From contig NZ_QSIL01000007.1 of assembly GCF_003469185.1 (NCBI RefSeq), positions 73,297-137,296 on the forward strand: DNA of 64,000 nucleotides, given 5' to 3'. Source of the stretch: Collinsella sp. AM34-10 (lineage in GTDB: Bacteria > Actinomycetota > Coriobacteriia > Coriobacteriales > Coriobacteriaceae). Of the stretch, positions 50,772-59,493 are shown in pieces. The translations under genes and the position numbers were made by a program. The notes under the pieces were generated by a model. The model made no database searches, was not told the DNA's origin, and worked only from the letters and a program-made list of their open reading frames with translations. Position 1 is the first letter of the stretch, and every line of letters starts with the position of its first letter.

Positions 50772-51824
50772 CTAGTGCCTCATAAAGTGGTATTCGATCA
50801 TATTGCTGTAGGGGTGACCCGGACCCACAATGCCCTGCGGGAACAGCGGCTGGTGCGGCGTGTCGGGGTACATCTCGGCCTCGAGGGCAAAGCCGGCGCC
50901 CCAGCCATAGTTGGCATCGTCCTTGGCGTGCTCGTCGCCCAGCCAGTTGCCGGTGTAGAGTTGCACGCCCGGGGCGGTGGTGTAGTAGTCCAGCTCACGA
51001 CCGGTCCACATCTCCTCGACATGTAGGGCGCGACGCAGGTTGCGGCCGTACTGATAGCCATCGATGCACAGGCAGTGATCGTAGCCACGGGCCTGCTTAA
51101 TCTGCGGGTCGTCGGCCTCCATGCCGGGTGCGACGGGGCGCAGCTCGCGAAAGTCAAACGGTGTTCCCTCGACCGGAGCGATTTCGCCGGTGGGGATGTT
51201 CTGCTCGTTAATGGGCAAGTAGTGGGCAGCGTTGGCGATAAAGAAGTGCTCACAGTCCATGCCGGCGTTATGGCCGGCAAGGTTAAAGTACGTGTGGTTG
51301 GTCATGGACACGTAGGTGGCGCGGTCGCTCTCGCAACCATACTCGATGCGGAAGACGCCGGTGCGCGTAACGGTAAACACAGCCGTAAAGATTCGGTTGC
51401 CGGGCAGGCTCAGCTCGCCATCCTTAAGCGAGGTGGTCATGCGCACGGCGTTGTGAGTCTCGTCGAGCTCAACGTCCCATACGCGCTTGTGCAGACCATG
51501 CTCAAGATCGCTGTGCAGGTTGTTGACGCCTTCGTTGGCCGGCATGTGCCAGTCCGTGCCGTCGATGGTGATCGTGGCGCCCGCGGTGCGGTTTGCCACG
51601 GGGCCGATGGTCGCGCCAAAGCAGGCGGGGTTGTCAAAGTAATCCTCGAGCTTATCGAAGCCCAGCACCACATCGCGCACGTTGCCGGGAATATCGGGCA
51701 CATCGATACCCAGCACGGTGGCGCCATAGTCCATAATGCGAACGCAGATCTCGGGCCCGTTGAGGGTATAACGATGAACGGAGGTGCCGCACGGCGCGGT
51801 GCCGAAAAGCTCGGAAGTGATCAT
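50772..51824 (-). CDS. galM: Aldose 1-epimerase (GalM)
   Basis: 350 residues. Family signatures: IMDYGATVLGIDVPD, TIGPVANRTAG, GVNNLHSDLEHG with a catalytic-region His, MTNHTYFNLAGH containing the second His, and GYDHCLCIDGY. It mutarotates galactose or glucose after beta-galactoside cleavage. The ATG at 51824 has AGGAA 5 bases upstream; a longer frame to 51884 is not favoured. It is divergent from a DeoR-type regulator gene about 200 bp away. Confidence 0.93.
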   Translation of the reverse strand: MITSELFGTAPCGTSVHRYTLNGPEICVRIMDYGATVLGIDVPDIPGNVRDVVLGFDKLEDYFDNPACFGATIGPVANRTAGATITIDGTDWHMPANEGVNNLHSDLEHGLHKRVWDVELDETHNAVRMTTSLKDGELSLPGNRIFTAVFTVTRTGVFRIEYGCESDRATYVSMTNHTYFNLAGHNAGMDCEHFFIANAAHYLPINEQNIPTGEIAPVEGTPFDFRELRPVAPGMEADDPQIKQARGYDHCLCIDGYQYGRNLRRALHVEEMWTGRELDYYTTAPGVQLYTGNWLGDEHAKDDANYGWGAGFALEAEMYPDTPHQPLFPQGIVGPGHPYSNMIEYHFMRH

Positions 51825-52030
51825 TTGGTTCCTAACATCGAGGTATTTCGGACAAACTGTAGCGCGAACAGGTGAGATTATCACTACACCCCACTAAAGC
51901 AGGGGGTATTTTTCTCAAAAAAGTGATGATTGGAGCTGTGCGGGTGTTCATTTTTGACGCGCACGAGTCTGATACAATTTGTTCGTTACTGTTTGAATGA
52001 TATGCGCGCAAAGAACGGCGAGGATTCATC

Positions 52031-52795
52031 GTGATTAAGGCAGAGCGACAGGATAAGGTTCGTCAGCTGCTCGAAGAGCAGGGCACGGTTTCGGTCAAGG
52101 AGATTTCGGATGCGCTGGGCGTTTCGGATATGACGATTCGCCGCGACCTCGAAGAACTTGCGAGCCTGGGCGAGATCGAGCGCGTGCACGGTGGCGCCCG
52201 TAGCGCACAGGGACGTCCCCATGCCATGTTGCGCCATGAGTATTCGCACAGCGAAAAGCGCACTAAGCATGCCGAGGAAAAGCTGCAGATTGCGCGCCGT
52301 GCTGTGGAGCTTATCGAGGAGGGCTCGACCATCTTTTTGGGTACGGGCACTACGGTGGAACAGATGGCCTCGATGCTGCCGGCGTGTCGCCTGCGCATTG
52401 TGACCAACTCGCTTTCGGTGTTTAACCTGCTCGAGGCGCGCGAAGACTGCGACCTGTGCCTCGTGGGCGGTATGTACCGTCGCCGCACCGCCGCTTTTGT
52501 GGGACCAACGGCCGAGGATACCCTGCGTGCGTTGGGCATCGACGCGGCGTTTATCGGCGCCAACGGCATTCTGGATGGCAACGTATCTACGTCCAACATG
52601 GACGAGGGCCGTATCCAGCAGCTCGCCTTTAGCAAGGCCGACTCACGCTATCTGATCGCCGATTCCAGCAAGATCGGCAAGCGCGACTTCTACACCTTCT
52701 GTCGCTTGGACAGCCTGGATGCCGTGGTGTGCGAACCGGGTATCGCCGCCGAGAATCGTGCCGCCATCGAGGAACACACGCAGGTCATCTGCTAG
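52031..52795 (+). CDS. DeoR/GlpR-family sugar regulator
   Basis: 254 residues. N-terminal helix-turn-helix (IKAERQDKVRQLLEEQGTVSV, VSDMTIRRDLEELA, VHGGARS) and a C-terminal DeoRC sugar-phosphate domain (IFLGTGTTVEQMA, ADSSKIGKRDF). Such repressors (LacR, GlpR, FruR type) respond to phosphorylated sugars, for LacR tagatose 6-phosphate. The GTG start at 52031 follows GCGAGG. It is divergent from galM and convergent with the LacG/LacE operon, so it may regulate either; this is inference. Confidence 0.9.
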   Translation: MIKAERQDKVRQLLEEQGTVSVKEISDALGVSDMTIRRDLEELASLGEIERVHGGARSAQGRPHAMLRHEYSHSEKRTKHAEEKLQIARRAVELIEEGSTIFLGTGTTVEQMASMLPACRLRIVTNSLSVFNLLEAREDCDLCLVGGMYRRRTAAFVGPTAEDTLRALGIDAAFIGANGILDGNVSTSNMDEGRIQQLAFSKADSRYLIADSSKIGKRDFYTFCRLDSLDAVVCEPGIAAENRAAIEEHTQVIC

Positions 52796-52800
52796 CTTAG

Positions 52801-52898
52801 GTATTACAGATCTAGATATTTCGAACCGGGTGCCCCCGTTCATCTCAATCTGTAACAATTGGGGCCGAAAATCCCTGCTAGATGTTACAAATCGAGAC
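52801..52898. repeat. 57-bp palindromic repeat, one full copy plus a half copy
   Basis: Full unit at 52842-52898 (ATCTCAATCTGTAACA ... TGTTACAAATCGAGAC). A degenerate right half ends at 52817, exactly 81 bp before the end of the full unit. The same family forms an array at 57571-57867. Confidence 0.75.
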
Positions 52899-52920
52899 AA
52901 ACGGCCTGCTCGGGTCGAGC

Positions 52921-52968
52921 CAAAACAAAAAAGCCGCATGCGAACCCGTGGAGGGATTCGCATGCGGC
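52921..52968 (-). terminator. Terminator of the LacE-LacG operon 1
   Basis: Perfect 12-bp stem GCCGCATGCGAA/TTCGCATGCGGC with a 12-base loop; the A-rich 52921-52932 is the T-run for the minus strand. Confidence 0.88.
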
Positions 52969-52991
52969 CGACAGGGGGTATGCGGCTTGAA

Positions 52992-54413
52992 TTAGGCCAT
53001 GAGCAGGCCGGTCTCCGCGACGTTCTTGTACCAGTACGCGCTCGCCTTGGGATAGCGCTTCTGGGTCTCGAAGTCGATGTAGAACAGGCCGTAGCGCTTG
53101 TTGTAGCCGTTGGTCCAGGAGAACTGGTCCTGCAGCGACCACACAAAGTAACCGTCGACGTTTACGCCGCCGTCGATTGCCTTGAGGATCCATGCGAGAT
53201 GCTGGCGCATGTAGTCGATGCGAGGGGCGTCGTCGATAAAGCCGTCCTCGAAGTCATCCTTATAGCCCATGCCGTTCTCGGTGATGTAGATCTTCTTGTA
53301 GTTGGGGTAATCGTTCTTAATGCGGAGCAGCAGGTCGTAGAGGCCCTCGGGATAGATGATCCAGTCCCAATCGGTGGTGGGTACGCCTTCGCGCACGCAT
53401 GACTCGCCCACGCCCTTGAGGAACCAGCGCGAGGAGCCCTTGTCGCCGGTGCCATTGTGGTTGATGTCGTTTTCGCCCTCGGCGGCACGCAGGAACTGGC
53501 ACTTGTAGGTGTTGACGCCCAGGCAATCGTTGTAGGGGAGCGCGGCAGTCAGCGCGGCGATGTCCTCGTCGCGGACGTCGAGCTCGCCGCCGGCGATATG
53601 GGCCAGCTTGGTCGCAGCCTCCATGGTGTCGGCTGCATAGTGGCCGCGGAAGGTGGCGTCGAGTACCCAGCGGTTGTTGATGACGTCGGCCATGCGAGCT
53701 GCCTCGCAGTCGGCGGCGTTGTTGGGGTCGAGGGGATACTTGGGCTCCAGGTTCTGGACAATGCCGATCTCGCCCTCAAAGTCGCCCTCGTGGAAGGCGA
53801 CGACGGCCTTGGCATGGGCCACCATCATGTTGTGCATAAGCTGGAAGGCCTTGTCCAGGCGATACTTCTCGCCGTGCGGCCAGTTGCCAACGATAAAGCT
53901 GCCCTCGGCGGTCGCGGGAATCTCGTTAAAGGTGAACCAGTGCTTGACCTCGGTGAACTCGGCAAAGCAGAACTTGGCGTACTCGACAAAGGCGTCGATG
54001 GTCGTGCGCGTCAGGAATCCCTCGCCGCCGTCCTGATAGAAGGCCTCCGGCGTATCGAAGTGATCGAGCGTGACATAGGGGATAACACCAGCTTTGTTGC
54101 AGGTGGCGAAAAGCTCGTGATAGAAGGCGACGCCCTCGGGGTTAATCTCGCCGGTGCCACTGGGGAAGATACGGCTCCAAGCGATGGAGACGCGAATACC
54201 GTTGATGCCGAAGCGCTGGCACAGGTCGATATCGACCGGATACTTGTTGTAGAAGTCGCTTGCAGGATCGGGGGAGAAGCGACCCTGTGCGGCCAGGAAA
54301 TCGTCCCAGGGCACTTTGCCCTTGCCGTGCGTGCGGGTCTCGCCCTCAACCTGGTAAGCGGCGGTGGCGCCGCCAAACACAAAGCCGTCGGGGAACTGCA
54401 TGGGGTTGGTCAT
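52992..54413 (-). CDS. lacG: 6-phospho-beta-galactosidase 1 (GH1)
   Basis: 473 residues, closely resembling LacG of lactic bacteria throughout. FPDGFVFGGATAAYQVEG at the start, acid/base Glu in FTFNEIPAT near residue 160, nucleophile Glu in YITENGMGY near 372, and the phosphate/galactoside site FSWTNGYNKRYG near 430, whose Trp is characteristic of 6-phospho-beta-galactosidases. It follows lacE (IIBC) on the same strand by about 75 bp. It cleaves lactose 6-phosphate or related compounds. Confidence 0.93.
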   Translation of the reverse strand: MTNPMQFPDGFVFGGATAAYQVEGETRTHGKGKVPWDDFLAAQGRFSPDPASDFYNKYPVDIDLCQRFGINGIRVSIAWSRIFPSGTGEINPEGVAFYHELFATCNKAGVIPYVTLDHFDTPEAFYQDGGEGFLTRTTIDAFVEYAKFCFAEFTEVKHWFTFNEIPATAEGSFIVGNWPHGEKYRLDKAFQLMHNMMVAHAKAVVAFHEGDFEGEIGIVQNLEPKYPLDPNNAADCEAARMADVINNRWVLDATFRGHYAADTMEAATKLAHIAGGELDVRDEDIAALTAALPYNDCLGVNTYKCQFLRAAEGENDINHNGTGDKGSSRWFLKGVGESCVREGVPTTDWDWIIYPEGLYDLLLRIKNDYPNYKKIYITENGMGYKDDFEDGFIDDAPRIDYMRQHLAWILKAIDGGVNVDGYFVWSLQDQFSWTNGYNKRYGLFYIDFETQKRYPKASAYWYKNVAETGLLMA

Positions 54414-54488
54414 GAGTCATCCTTTCTGTGGGATATGAATAGGGAGAGGTGCCCAAACTGGGGGTCCGGGCACCAACAGAGGAAGGAA

Positions 54489-56267
54489 CTAGTCGAGGTT
54501 CTCGCGGAGCCACTTGATGGCGCCAGCGGGGTCGCGAGTAAGGTCGATATATTCCTTACCGCGGGGAGCGAGCAGCTTAATGCCCAGACGATCGGTGTCG
54601 GCCTTCATGTCGTTGTAGTAGCTACGAACCTGCGGGGCAAGCACGATAACGTCGTACTGATCCATGATGGCAGTGTGCTGACCATAGGCACCGGCGGAGG
54701 AAGCGATGTTCTCTCCGGTCTGTGCGGCACCTTCCTTGATGGCGTTGGCGAGCATGGCGGAGGTGCCGGCGCCGGCGCACAGGACGAGGACCTTCAGGCC
54801 ATCGACATCCTTCTTGGCGGATGCATCGGCAGCGGGCTTGGGCTGATCGGCGACAGGCTTGCTGTCAGCGGCGGCAACAGTCGTCTCGACGGAAGCGGTA
54901 GCCTGCTCGACAGCGGGCGCAGAGGGCTTGGCGGCGATGGCAGCGGTACCGTTGGGCTCAAGACCCAGCTCGGCGGCGCGCTCGGCCTCCTGGTCGCAGA
55001 GCAGCTTATCGTATGCCTTCAAGAACGGCAGGTAGATGATGGCGTCCAGCAAAATGATGATCGCGACAAATACCAGGGCAATAAGCTGGAAGTTCGTGGT
55101 GATGAAAATGCCGATGGGGGCGGGGGTGGCCCAAGGCACCACGAAGGAGAAGCCGTTCATGCCCACGTTATCGATAAAGAACTTGGCAACACTCACGTTG
55201 ACGCAGCCGGCGGTAACAAAGGGGATGAGCATGTAGGGGTTAAGGATCATCGGCGCGCCAAAGAGCAGCGGTTCGTTGACGGCGAAGGCAACAGGAACAA
55301 TCGAGGCCTTACCGACGGCCTTGAGCTGCTTGGACTTCATAAAGAGAATCAGCAGAAGCGGCACGATGAACGTGGCGCCGGTGCCTCCGAACTCACCCAC
55401 GAGCGACATGTTAAAGGTGAGGGAGTGGGCGGGGTGGCCGCCTGCCAGCAGAACCTGCAGGTTCTCGGCCTGGTTGGCAAGACGGATGGGGTCGATGCCC
55501 GGCTGGACGATCGAGGGGCCGTGGACACCGATGAACCAGAAGAACGCGGTGGCTGCCTGGATAAGGATAAGGCCAGGATAGGTTTCTGCAGCGGTAAAGA
55601 GCGGGGAGAGCAGTTTGATAAGCAGCTCGGAGAACGGAACGCCCATGAGGTTGCGCACGATGACATCGATGATGCCGCAGATGATGACGGCGCCGCCAAA
55701 GGGGATGATGTCGCGGAAGTTCTGAGCGATGGCGCCCGGGACCTCCTTGGGCAGCTTGATGGTCAGATCGCGCGAGACGCAGAACTTATAGACCCACACG
55801 GTAATGAACGCGGCGATATAGGCCGAGAACAGACCGCGCGTACCCATGCTGGTGCAATCGAAGACCGAAAGCTCGGAGCCGTCGAGCTTGGTGGTGAACT
55901 GCGTGACTGCGAGCAGCAGCATACTGCATTGGGCGGCCACCATGGTGGAACCGTCGTTGAGCACTTTGCCGGCGGGCATGCGACGGTTCATGGATGCCGT
56001 GAAGTTCTTGGCGGTGGTGCCGGCAACCATGATGCCCATGACGCCCATGGTGAAATTGTACAGCTTGTTGCACCAGTCGAGGAGCGGCTGGGGCAGCGTG
56101 ATGCCGACCACGCCGGGAAGCGTGGCGATCAGCAGGAAGATCGAAGAGGTGAGGACAATGGGCATGCACCCAAGGAATCCGTCCTTGATGGCCTGGAGGT
56201 AGATGTTCCTCGAGATCTTCTCAAAGAACGGTTGATGCTTTTCGAGCATCTTTACGATGGCGTCCAT
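54489..56267 (-). CDS. lacE: PTS lactose-type IICB (LacE) 1
   Basis: 592 residues. N-terminal IIC membrane domain (FFWFIGVHGPSIV, FGGTGATFIVPLLLILF, FAVNEPLLFGAPMILNP), an Ala/Pro-rich linker at about residues 440-485, and a C-terminal IIB domain with phospho-Cys in VLVLCAGAGTSA. The transporter needs a separate IIA; the only lactose-type IIA nearby besides celC is lacF at 62846. Divergent from its regulator gene, with an operator palindrome between them. Confidence 0.94.
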   Translation of the reverse strand: MDAIVKMLEKHQPFFEKISRNIYLQAIKDGFLGCMPIVLTSSIFLLIATLPGVVGITLPQPLLDWCNKLYNFTMGVMGIMVAGTTAKNFTASMNRRMPAGKVLNDGSTMVAAQCSMLLLAVTQFTTKLDGSELSVFDCTSMGTRGLFSAYIAAFITVWVYKFCVSRDLTIKLPKEVPGAIAQNFRDIIPFGGAVIICGIIDVIVRNLMGVPFSELLIKLLSPLFTAAETYPGLILIQAATAFFWFIGVHGPSIVQPGIDPIRLANQAENLQVLLAGGHPAHSLTFNMSLVGEFGGTGATFIVPLLLILFMKSKQLKAVGKASIVPVAFAVNEPLLFGAPMILNPYMLIPFVTAGCVNVSVAKFFIDNVGMNGFSFVVPWATPAPIGIFITTNFQLIALVFVAIIILLDAIIYLPFLKAYDKLLCDQEAERAAELGLEPNGTAAIAAKPSAPAVEQATASVETTVAAADSKPVADQPKPAADASAKKDVDGLKVLVLCAGAGTSAMLANAIKEGAAQTGENIASSAGAYGQHTAIMDQYDVIVLAPQVRSYYNDMKADTDRLGIKLLAPRGKEYIDLTRDPAGAIKWLRENLD

Positions 56268-56368
56268 AGAGCTCCTTTGCTGCTTGATGCGCGATGCATG
56301 TGGATGGAACTGGTCGTCGATGGATGGTCAGGACTGCCCGGAAACCTTCCTGCTTAAGGAAGGCATTG

Positions 56369-56392
56369 CGAAATGACAACGTTGTCATTTCG
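56369..56392. promoter_or_regulatory. LacI-type operator, perfect 24-bp palindrome
   Basis: Bases 56369-56392 are a perfect palindrome centred on AACGTT, core AAATGACAACGTTGTCATTT. A further half-site (AATGACAACGTAAGACATTT) lies about 20 bp downstream. Located between lacE1 and its LacI-type gene. Confidence 0.82.
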
Positions 56393-56439
56393 TTAATGAC
56401 AACGTAAGACATTTTTGGAAGAGCAACAAGGATTTACGG

Positions 56440-56469
56440 GTGAACGGTCGATATTGTCCGATAAACGGC
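56440..56469 (-). promoter_or_regulatory. Direct-repeat regulator site upstream of lacI1
   Basis: GTGAACGGT (56440-56448) and ATAAACGGC (56461-56469), 21 bp apart, ending about 26 bp before a TATGCT -10 element (56495-56500). Confidence 0.5.
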
Positions 56470-56542
56470 TGATTTGTCAGTCGGGCAGGTAGTGTATGCT
56501 AGAACACAAAAAACAAGCGATAGAGAACCGAGTGGAGAAGCA

Positions 56543-57553
56543 GTGGCAACGATGGACAAGAAAAACGTCTCGATGAACGATGTGGCGATTGCCGCGGGCG
56601 TTTCTCTCAAGACGGTGTCGCGCGTGATCAACGAGCCCGATAGCGTGCGCGAGTCGACACGCGATAAGGTCCATTCGGCCATGGAGGCGCTCGGGTTTCG
56701 AACCAACTTTGCCGCGCGTTCGCTCAAGTTGGGCCGTTACGGATGCATCGGCGTGGTGCTGTTTCACTTGTCGGGCGGTGCCGTGGACATGATTGACGGC
56801 ATCGCCGATGCCGCCGAAGAACGCGGCTTTGCGCTCACAATGATTAAGAAGCGGGCGGGGGAGAAGATGACCCTTGCCGAAGCGGCGCGTAGGATGTCGC
56901 AGCTGCCTGTTGATGGCATGATCTTCAACCTGCGTCAGATGGTCGATGACTTTGATACCTTTGAGGCACCGAAGGACCTCAAGACGGTGATTATCACGCC
57001 GATGGAGCATCCTACCTGCTCTACCGTTAGTGACGATCAAGAGGGTGGTGCGCGCATGGCGTGCGAGTACTTCTTAAATCGTGGGCACAAGAACGTATAC
57101 TTCGTCTCTGGTAAGAAAGAGGCGCTGTCGAGCCAGTGTCGTATGAAAGGTTGGCGTGCGGCACTCGAGGCGCGTGGCATTGAGCCGCCCGAGCCTCTGC
57201 AAGGCGATTGGAATGCGGATAGTGGCTATGCCGCGGGCCTTGTGCTTGCCGATAAGCCCGATTGCACGGCGGTCCTCGCTGCTAACGACTGCATGGCAAA
57301 CGGCGTGATGATGGCTCTACGTGACAAAGGGCTCAGTGTGCCCGACGACGTGTCCGTGATCGGCTTCGACGATGAGCTCTACAAGACGATTCCCAACTCG
57401 ATTCTGACGTCGGTGAAGTTTCGCCACCGCGAGCTGGGCATCCGTGCGCTTAACGAGGTCGTCGCAGGTCTGGAAGCCCCGAGCTCCAGAAGCCGTACGC
57501 TCGTCTCGGGCGTGTTGGTCGAGCGTGCGAGCGTGCGGGATTTGCGGGCGTAG
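56543..57553 (+). CDS. LacI-family transcriptional regulator 1
   Basis: 336 residues. DNA-binding headpiece VSMNDVAIAAGVSLKTVSRVINEPDSV and hinge FAARSLKLGRYG, then a periplasmic-binding-type core (GCIGVVLFHLSGG, TSVKFRHRELGIRAL). A GTG at 56543 has GGAG 5 bases upstream; the ATG at 56552 is too far from it. It is divergent from lacE1, and a 24-bp palindrome in the shared gap is its probable operator. It ends at the array of 57-bp palindromes. Confidence 0.9.
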   Translation: MATMDKKNVSMNDVAIAAGVSLKTVSRVINEPDSVRESTRDKVHSAMEALGFRTNFAARSLKLGRYGCIGVVLFHLSGGAVDMIDGIADAAEERGFALTMIKKRAGEKMTLAEAARRMSQLPVDGMIFNLRQMVDDFDTFEAPKDLKTVIITPMEHPTCSTVSDDQEGGARMACEYFLNRGHKNVYFVSGKKEALSSQCRMKGWRAALEARGIEPPEPLQGDWNADSGYAAGLVLADKPDCTAVLAANDCMANGVMMALRDKGLSVPDDVSVIGFDDELYKTIPNSILTSVKFRHRELGIRALNEVVAGLEAPSSRSRTLVSGVLVERASVRDLRA

Positions 57554-57570
57554 GCGTGCTCGGCTCGTTC

Positions 57571-57867
57571 ATCTCAACCTGTAACAGTTAGGGCCGAAAT
57601 ACTCGACTAGATGTTACAGATTGAGATTGAGAGGATTGTCCTGTGCGTTTATCTCAATCTGTAACAACTAGACGTCCAAAACCGGTTCTAGTGTTACAGA
57701 TTTAGACAATTCGGCGCGGCCTCCCCGGTCTGTCTTGATTTGTAACAGCTAGGGACCAAAAACTCGGCTAGATGTTACAGATTGAGATTTTCTGCTCGGG
57801 CGTTCTGTTTGTCTCGATCTGTAACAGCTTGGAGCGAAAAACTCAGCTAGATGTTACAGATTGAGAC
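57571..57867. repeat. Array of four 57-bp palindromes with a period of about 80 bp
   Basis: Units at 57571-57627, 57651-57707, 57732-57788 and 57811-57867. Each has arms of the type ATCTCAATCTGTAACA and TGTTACAGATTGAGAT around an A-rich centre. The gaps between units are 23, 24 and 22 bp and unrelated. The array fills the space between convergent genes. Confidence 0.9.
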
Positions 57868-57888
57868 AAACGTGCGGTACGGTCTGCC

Positions 57889-57934
57889 CAAAAAAGGCCG
57901 GGGGCGGCGCGTCGTGTGACGTGCCGCCCCCGGC
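57889..57934 (-). terminator. Terminator of the LacE-LacG operon 2
   Basis: 17-base stem (57897-57913 with 57918-57934, one G-U pair), GTGT loop; A-run 57889-57895 gives the minus-strand T-run. Confidence 0.9.
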
Positions 57935-57987
57935 TGAGAAATGGGGACAGGTTATGTGAGCGGGGCAATTCCGCTGGTCGCAAGCCG

Positions 57988-59427
57988 CTAGTCCAGACGA
58001 CGGGTCTGCGCTACGTGCTTATACCAGTAGGCGCTTGCCTTGGGCGTGCGCTTCTGGGTTTCAAAGTCAACGTAGAAGAAGCCGTAACGCTTGTTGTAGC
58101 CATTGGTCCAGGAGAACTGATCCTGCAGGCTCCACAGGAAGTAGCCGCCCACGTTGACGCCCACCTCCATGGCCTTGAGCAACCAGCGTAGGTGCTGCTC
58201 GATGTAGTCAATGCGCGGCTGGTCGTCCACAAAACCGTCCTTGTAGGGGTCCTTGTAGCCCATGCCGTTTTCGGTGATGAAGATCTGCTTGTAGTTGGGG
58301 TAGCGCTGTTTAATGTAGACGAGCAGATCGAACAGACCCTCGGGATAGATGATCCAGTCCCAGTCGGTGGTGGGGATGCCGGGCTTGTTCACGTGCTCGC
58401 CAATGCCCTTGACGCGCCAGCGGCCGGTGCCCTTCTCGCCCGTACCGTTGTGGTGCAGGTCGTTCTCGCCATCGTAAGCCTTCAAGAAGCGGCACTGGTA
58501 GTTGTTAACGCCCAGGTAGTCGTTGTAGAGGGCGGCCTCGCGCATGATTTCCAGATCCTCGTCTAGGATCTCGATGGTACCGCCCGAGACGGCGGCCAGG
58601 CGGTTGGCGCACTCGAGGGTGTCGGGCGCGTAGTCGCCGCGGAAGGTGGCGTCGAGCAAGAACTGGTTTTGCAGCACGTGCTCGTTGTTGGCGGCTTTGA
58701 TGTCGGCGGGGTCGTTCTCGTTGAGCGGATACTTAAACTCCAGCGACTGAATGACGCCGATCTTGCCCTTAAAACCGCCGTTGTGGAAGGCCAGTACTGC
58801 CTTGGCATGGGCGAGCATCATGTTGTGCTCGCACTGGAAAGCCTCGGCCAGATGTGCCTTGACGCCACCGGGGAAGGTGCCCTCGATGTAGGTGTTGGAG
58901 GCGTCGGCCCAGATCTCGTTAAAGGTGAACCAGTAGGTCACCTGGTCGGCGTACTCCTTAAAGCAGAAGGTGGCAAAGTCCACAAAGGCGTCGATGGTCT
59001 CGCGGTTGAGGAAGTCGCCCTTCTCAAAGAGGGGCAGCGGCGTATCGAAGTGATGCAGCGTGACAAACGGCTCGACGTGGTGCTTGTGGCACTCGGCGAA
59101 AAGGTCGTGGTAGAACTGGACGCCCTCGGGGTTGATCTCGCCGGTGCCGTTGGGGAAGATGCGGCTCCAAGCGATGGAGAGGCGGATGCCGTTGATGCCA
59201 AACTCCTCGCACAGTTCCAGGTCGACGGGGTACTGGTTGTAGAAGTCCGAAGCGGGATCGGGGGAAAAGCGCCCCTGGGCCTCCAGGAAGTCGTCCCAGG
59301 CAACTTTGCCCTTACCGTGAGTGCGGGTCTCGCCCTCTACCTGGTAGGCAGCAGTGGCGCCGCCAAAGACAAAGTCCTCGGGAAACTGCGCAGGCGGGTT
59401 AGTGACGCTAGCAGGGTTAACGGACAT
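57988..59427 (-). CDS. lacG: 6-phospho-beta-galactosidase 2 (GH1)
   Basis: 479 residues, a paralogue of the first LacG. FPEDFVFGGATAAYQVEG at the start, FTFNEIWADAS with the acid/base Glu, ITENGMGYKDP with the nucleophile, and the FSWTNGYNKRYG galactoside-phosphate signature. It lies directly downstream of lacE2 with a 66-bp gap. Retention of all active-site residues argues it is functional, perhaps with a different aglycone preference. Start MSVNPASVTNPP is a little longer than in copy 1 and its Shine-Dalgarno is weak. Confidence 0.93.
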   Translation of the reverse strand: MSVNPASVTNPPAQFPEDFVFGGATAAYQVEGETRTHGKGKVAWDDFLEAQGRFSPDPASDFYNQYPVDLELCEEFGINGIRLSIAWSRIFPNGTGEINPEGVQFYHDLFAECHKHHVEPFVTLHHFDTPLPLFEKGDFLNRETIDAFVDFATFCFKEYADQVTYWFTFNEIWADASNTYIEGTFPGGVKAHLAEAFQCEHNMMLAHAKAVLAFHNGGFKGKIGVIQSLEFKYPLNENDPADIKAANNEHVLQNQFLLDATFRGDYAPDTLECANRLAAVSGGTIEILDEDLEIMREAALYNDYLGVNNYQCRFLKAYDGENDLHHNGTGEKGTGRWRVKGIGEHVNKPGIPTTDWDWIIYPEGLFDLLVYIKQRYPNYKQIFITENGMGYKDPYKDGFVDDQPRIDYIEQHLRWLLKAMEVGVNVGGYFLWSLQDQFSWTNGYNKRYGFFYVDFETQKRTPKASAYWYKHVAQTRRLD

Positions 59428-59493
59428 GATGATCCAATCGTCTAAATTGAAGGGCCAGCCGGTCTTGGATGGTCGGCTGGCCCTGAGCGTTAC

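Noticed and set aside
53457..56357. 966-residue plus-strand open frame across lacG1 and lacE1
   Set aside because: Covers two clear minus-strand genes in antisense; composition (Gly/Asp/Glu/His-rich, no domain) is typical of a shadow frame.
57571..57867. CRISPR array
   Set aside because: The repeated unit is 57 bp and palindromic, the gaps are only 22-24 bp, copies diverge in their centres and no cas genes are present.
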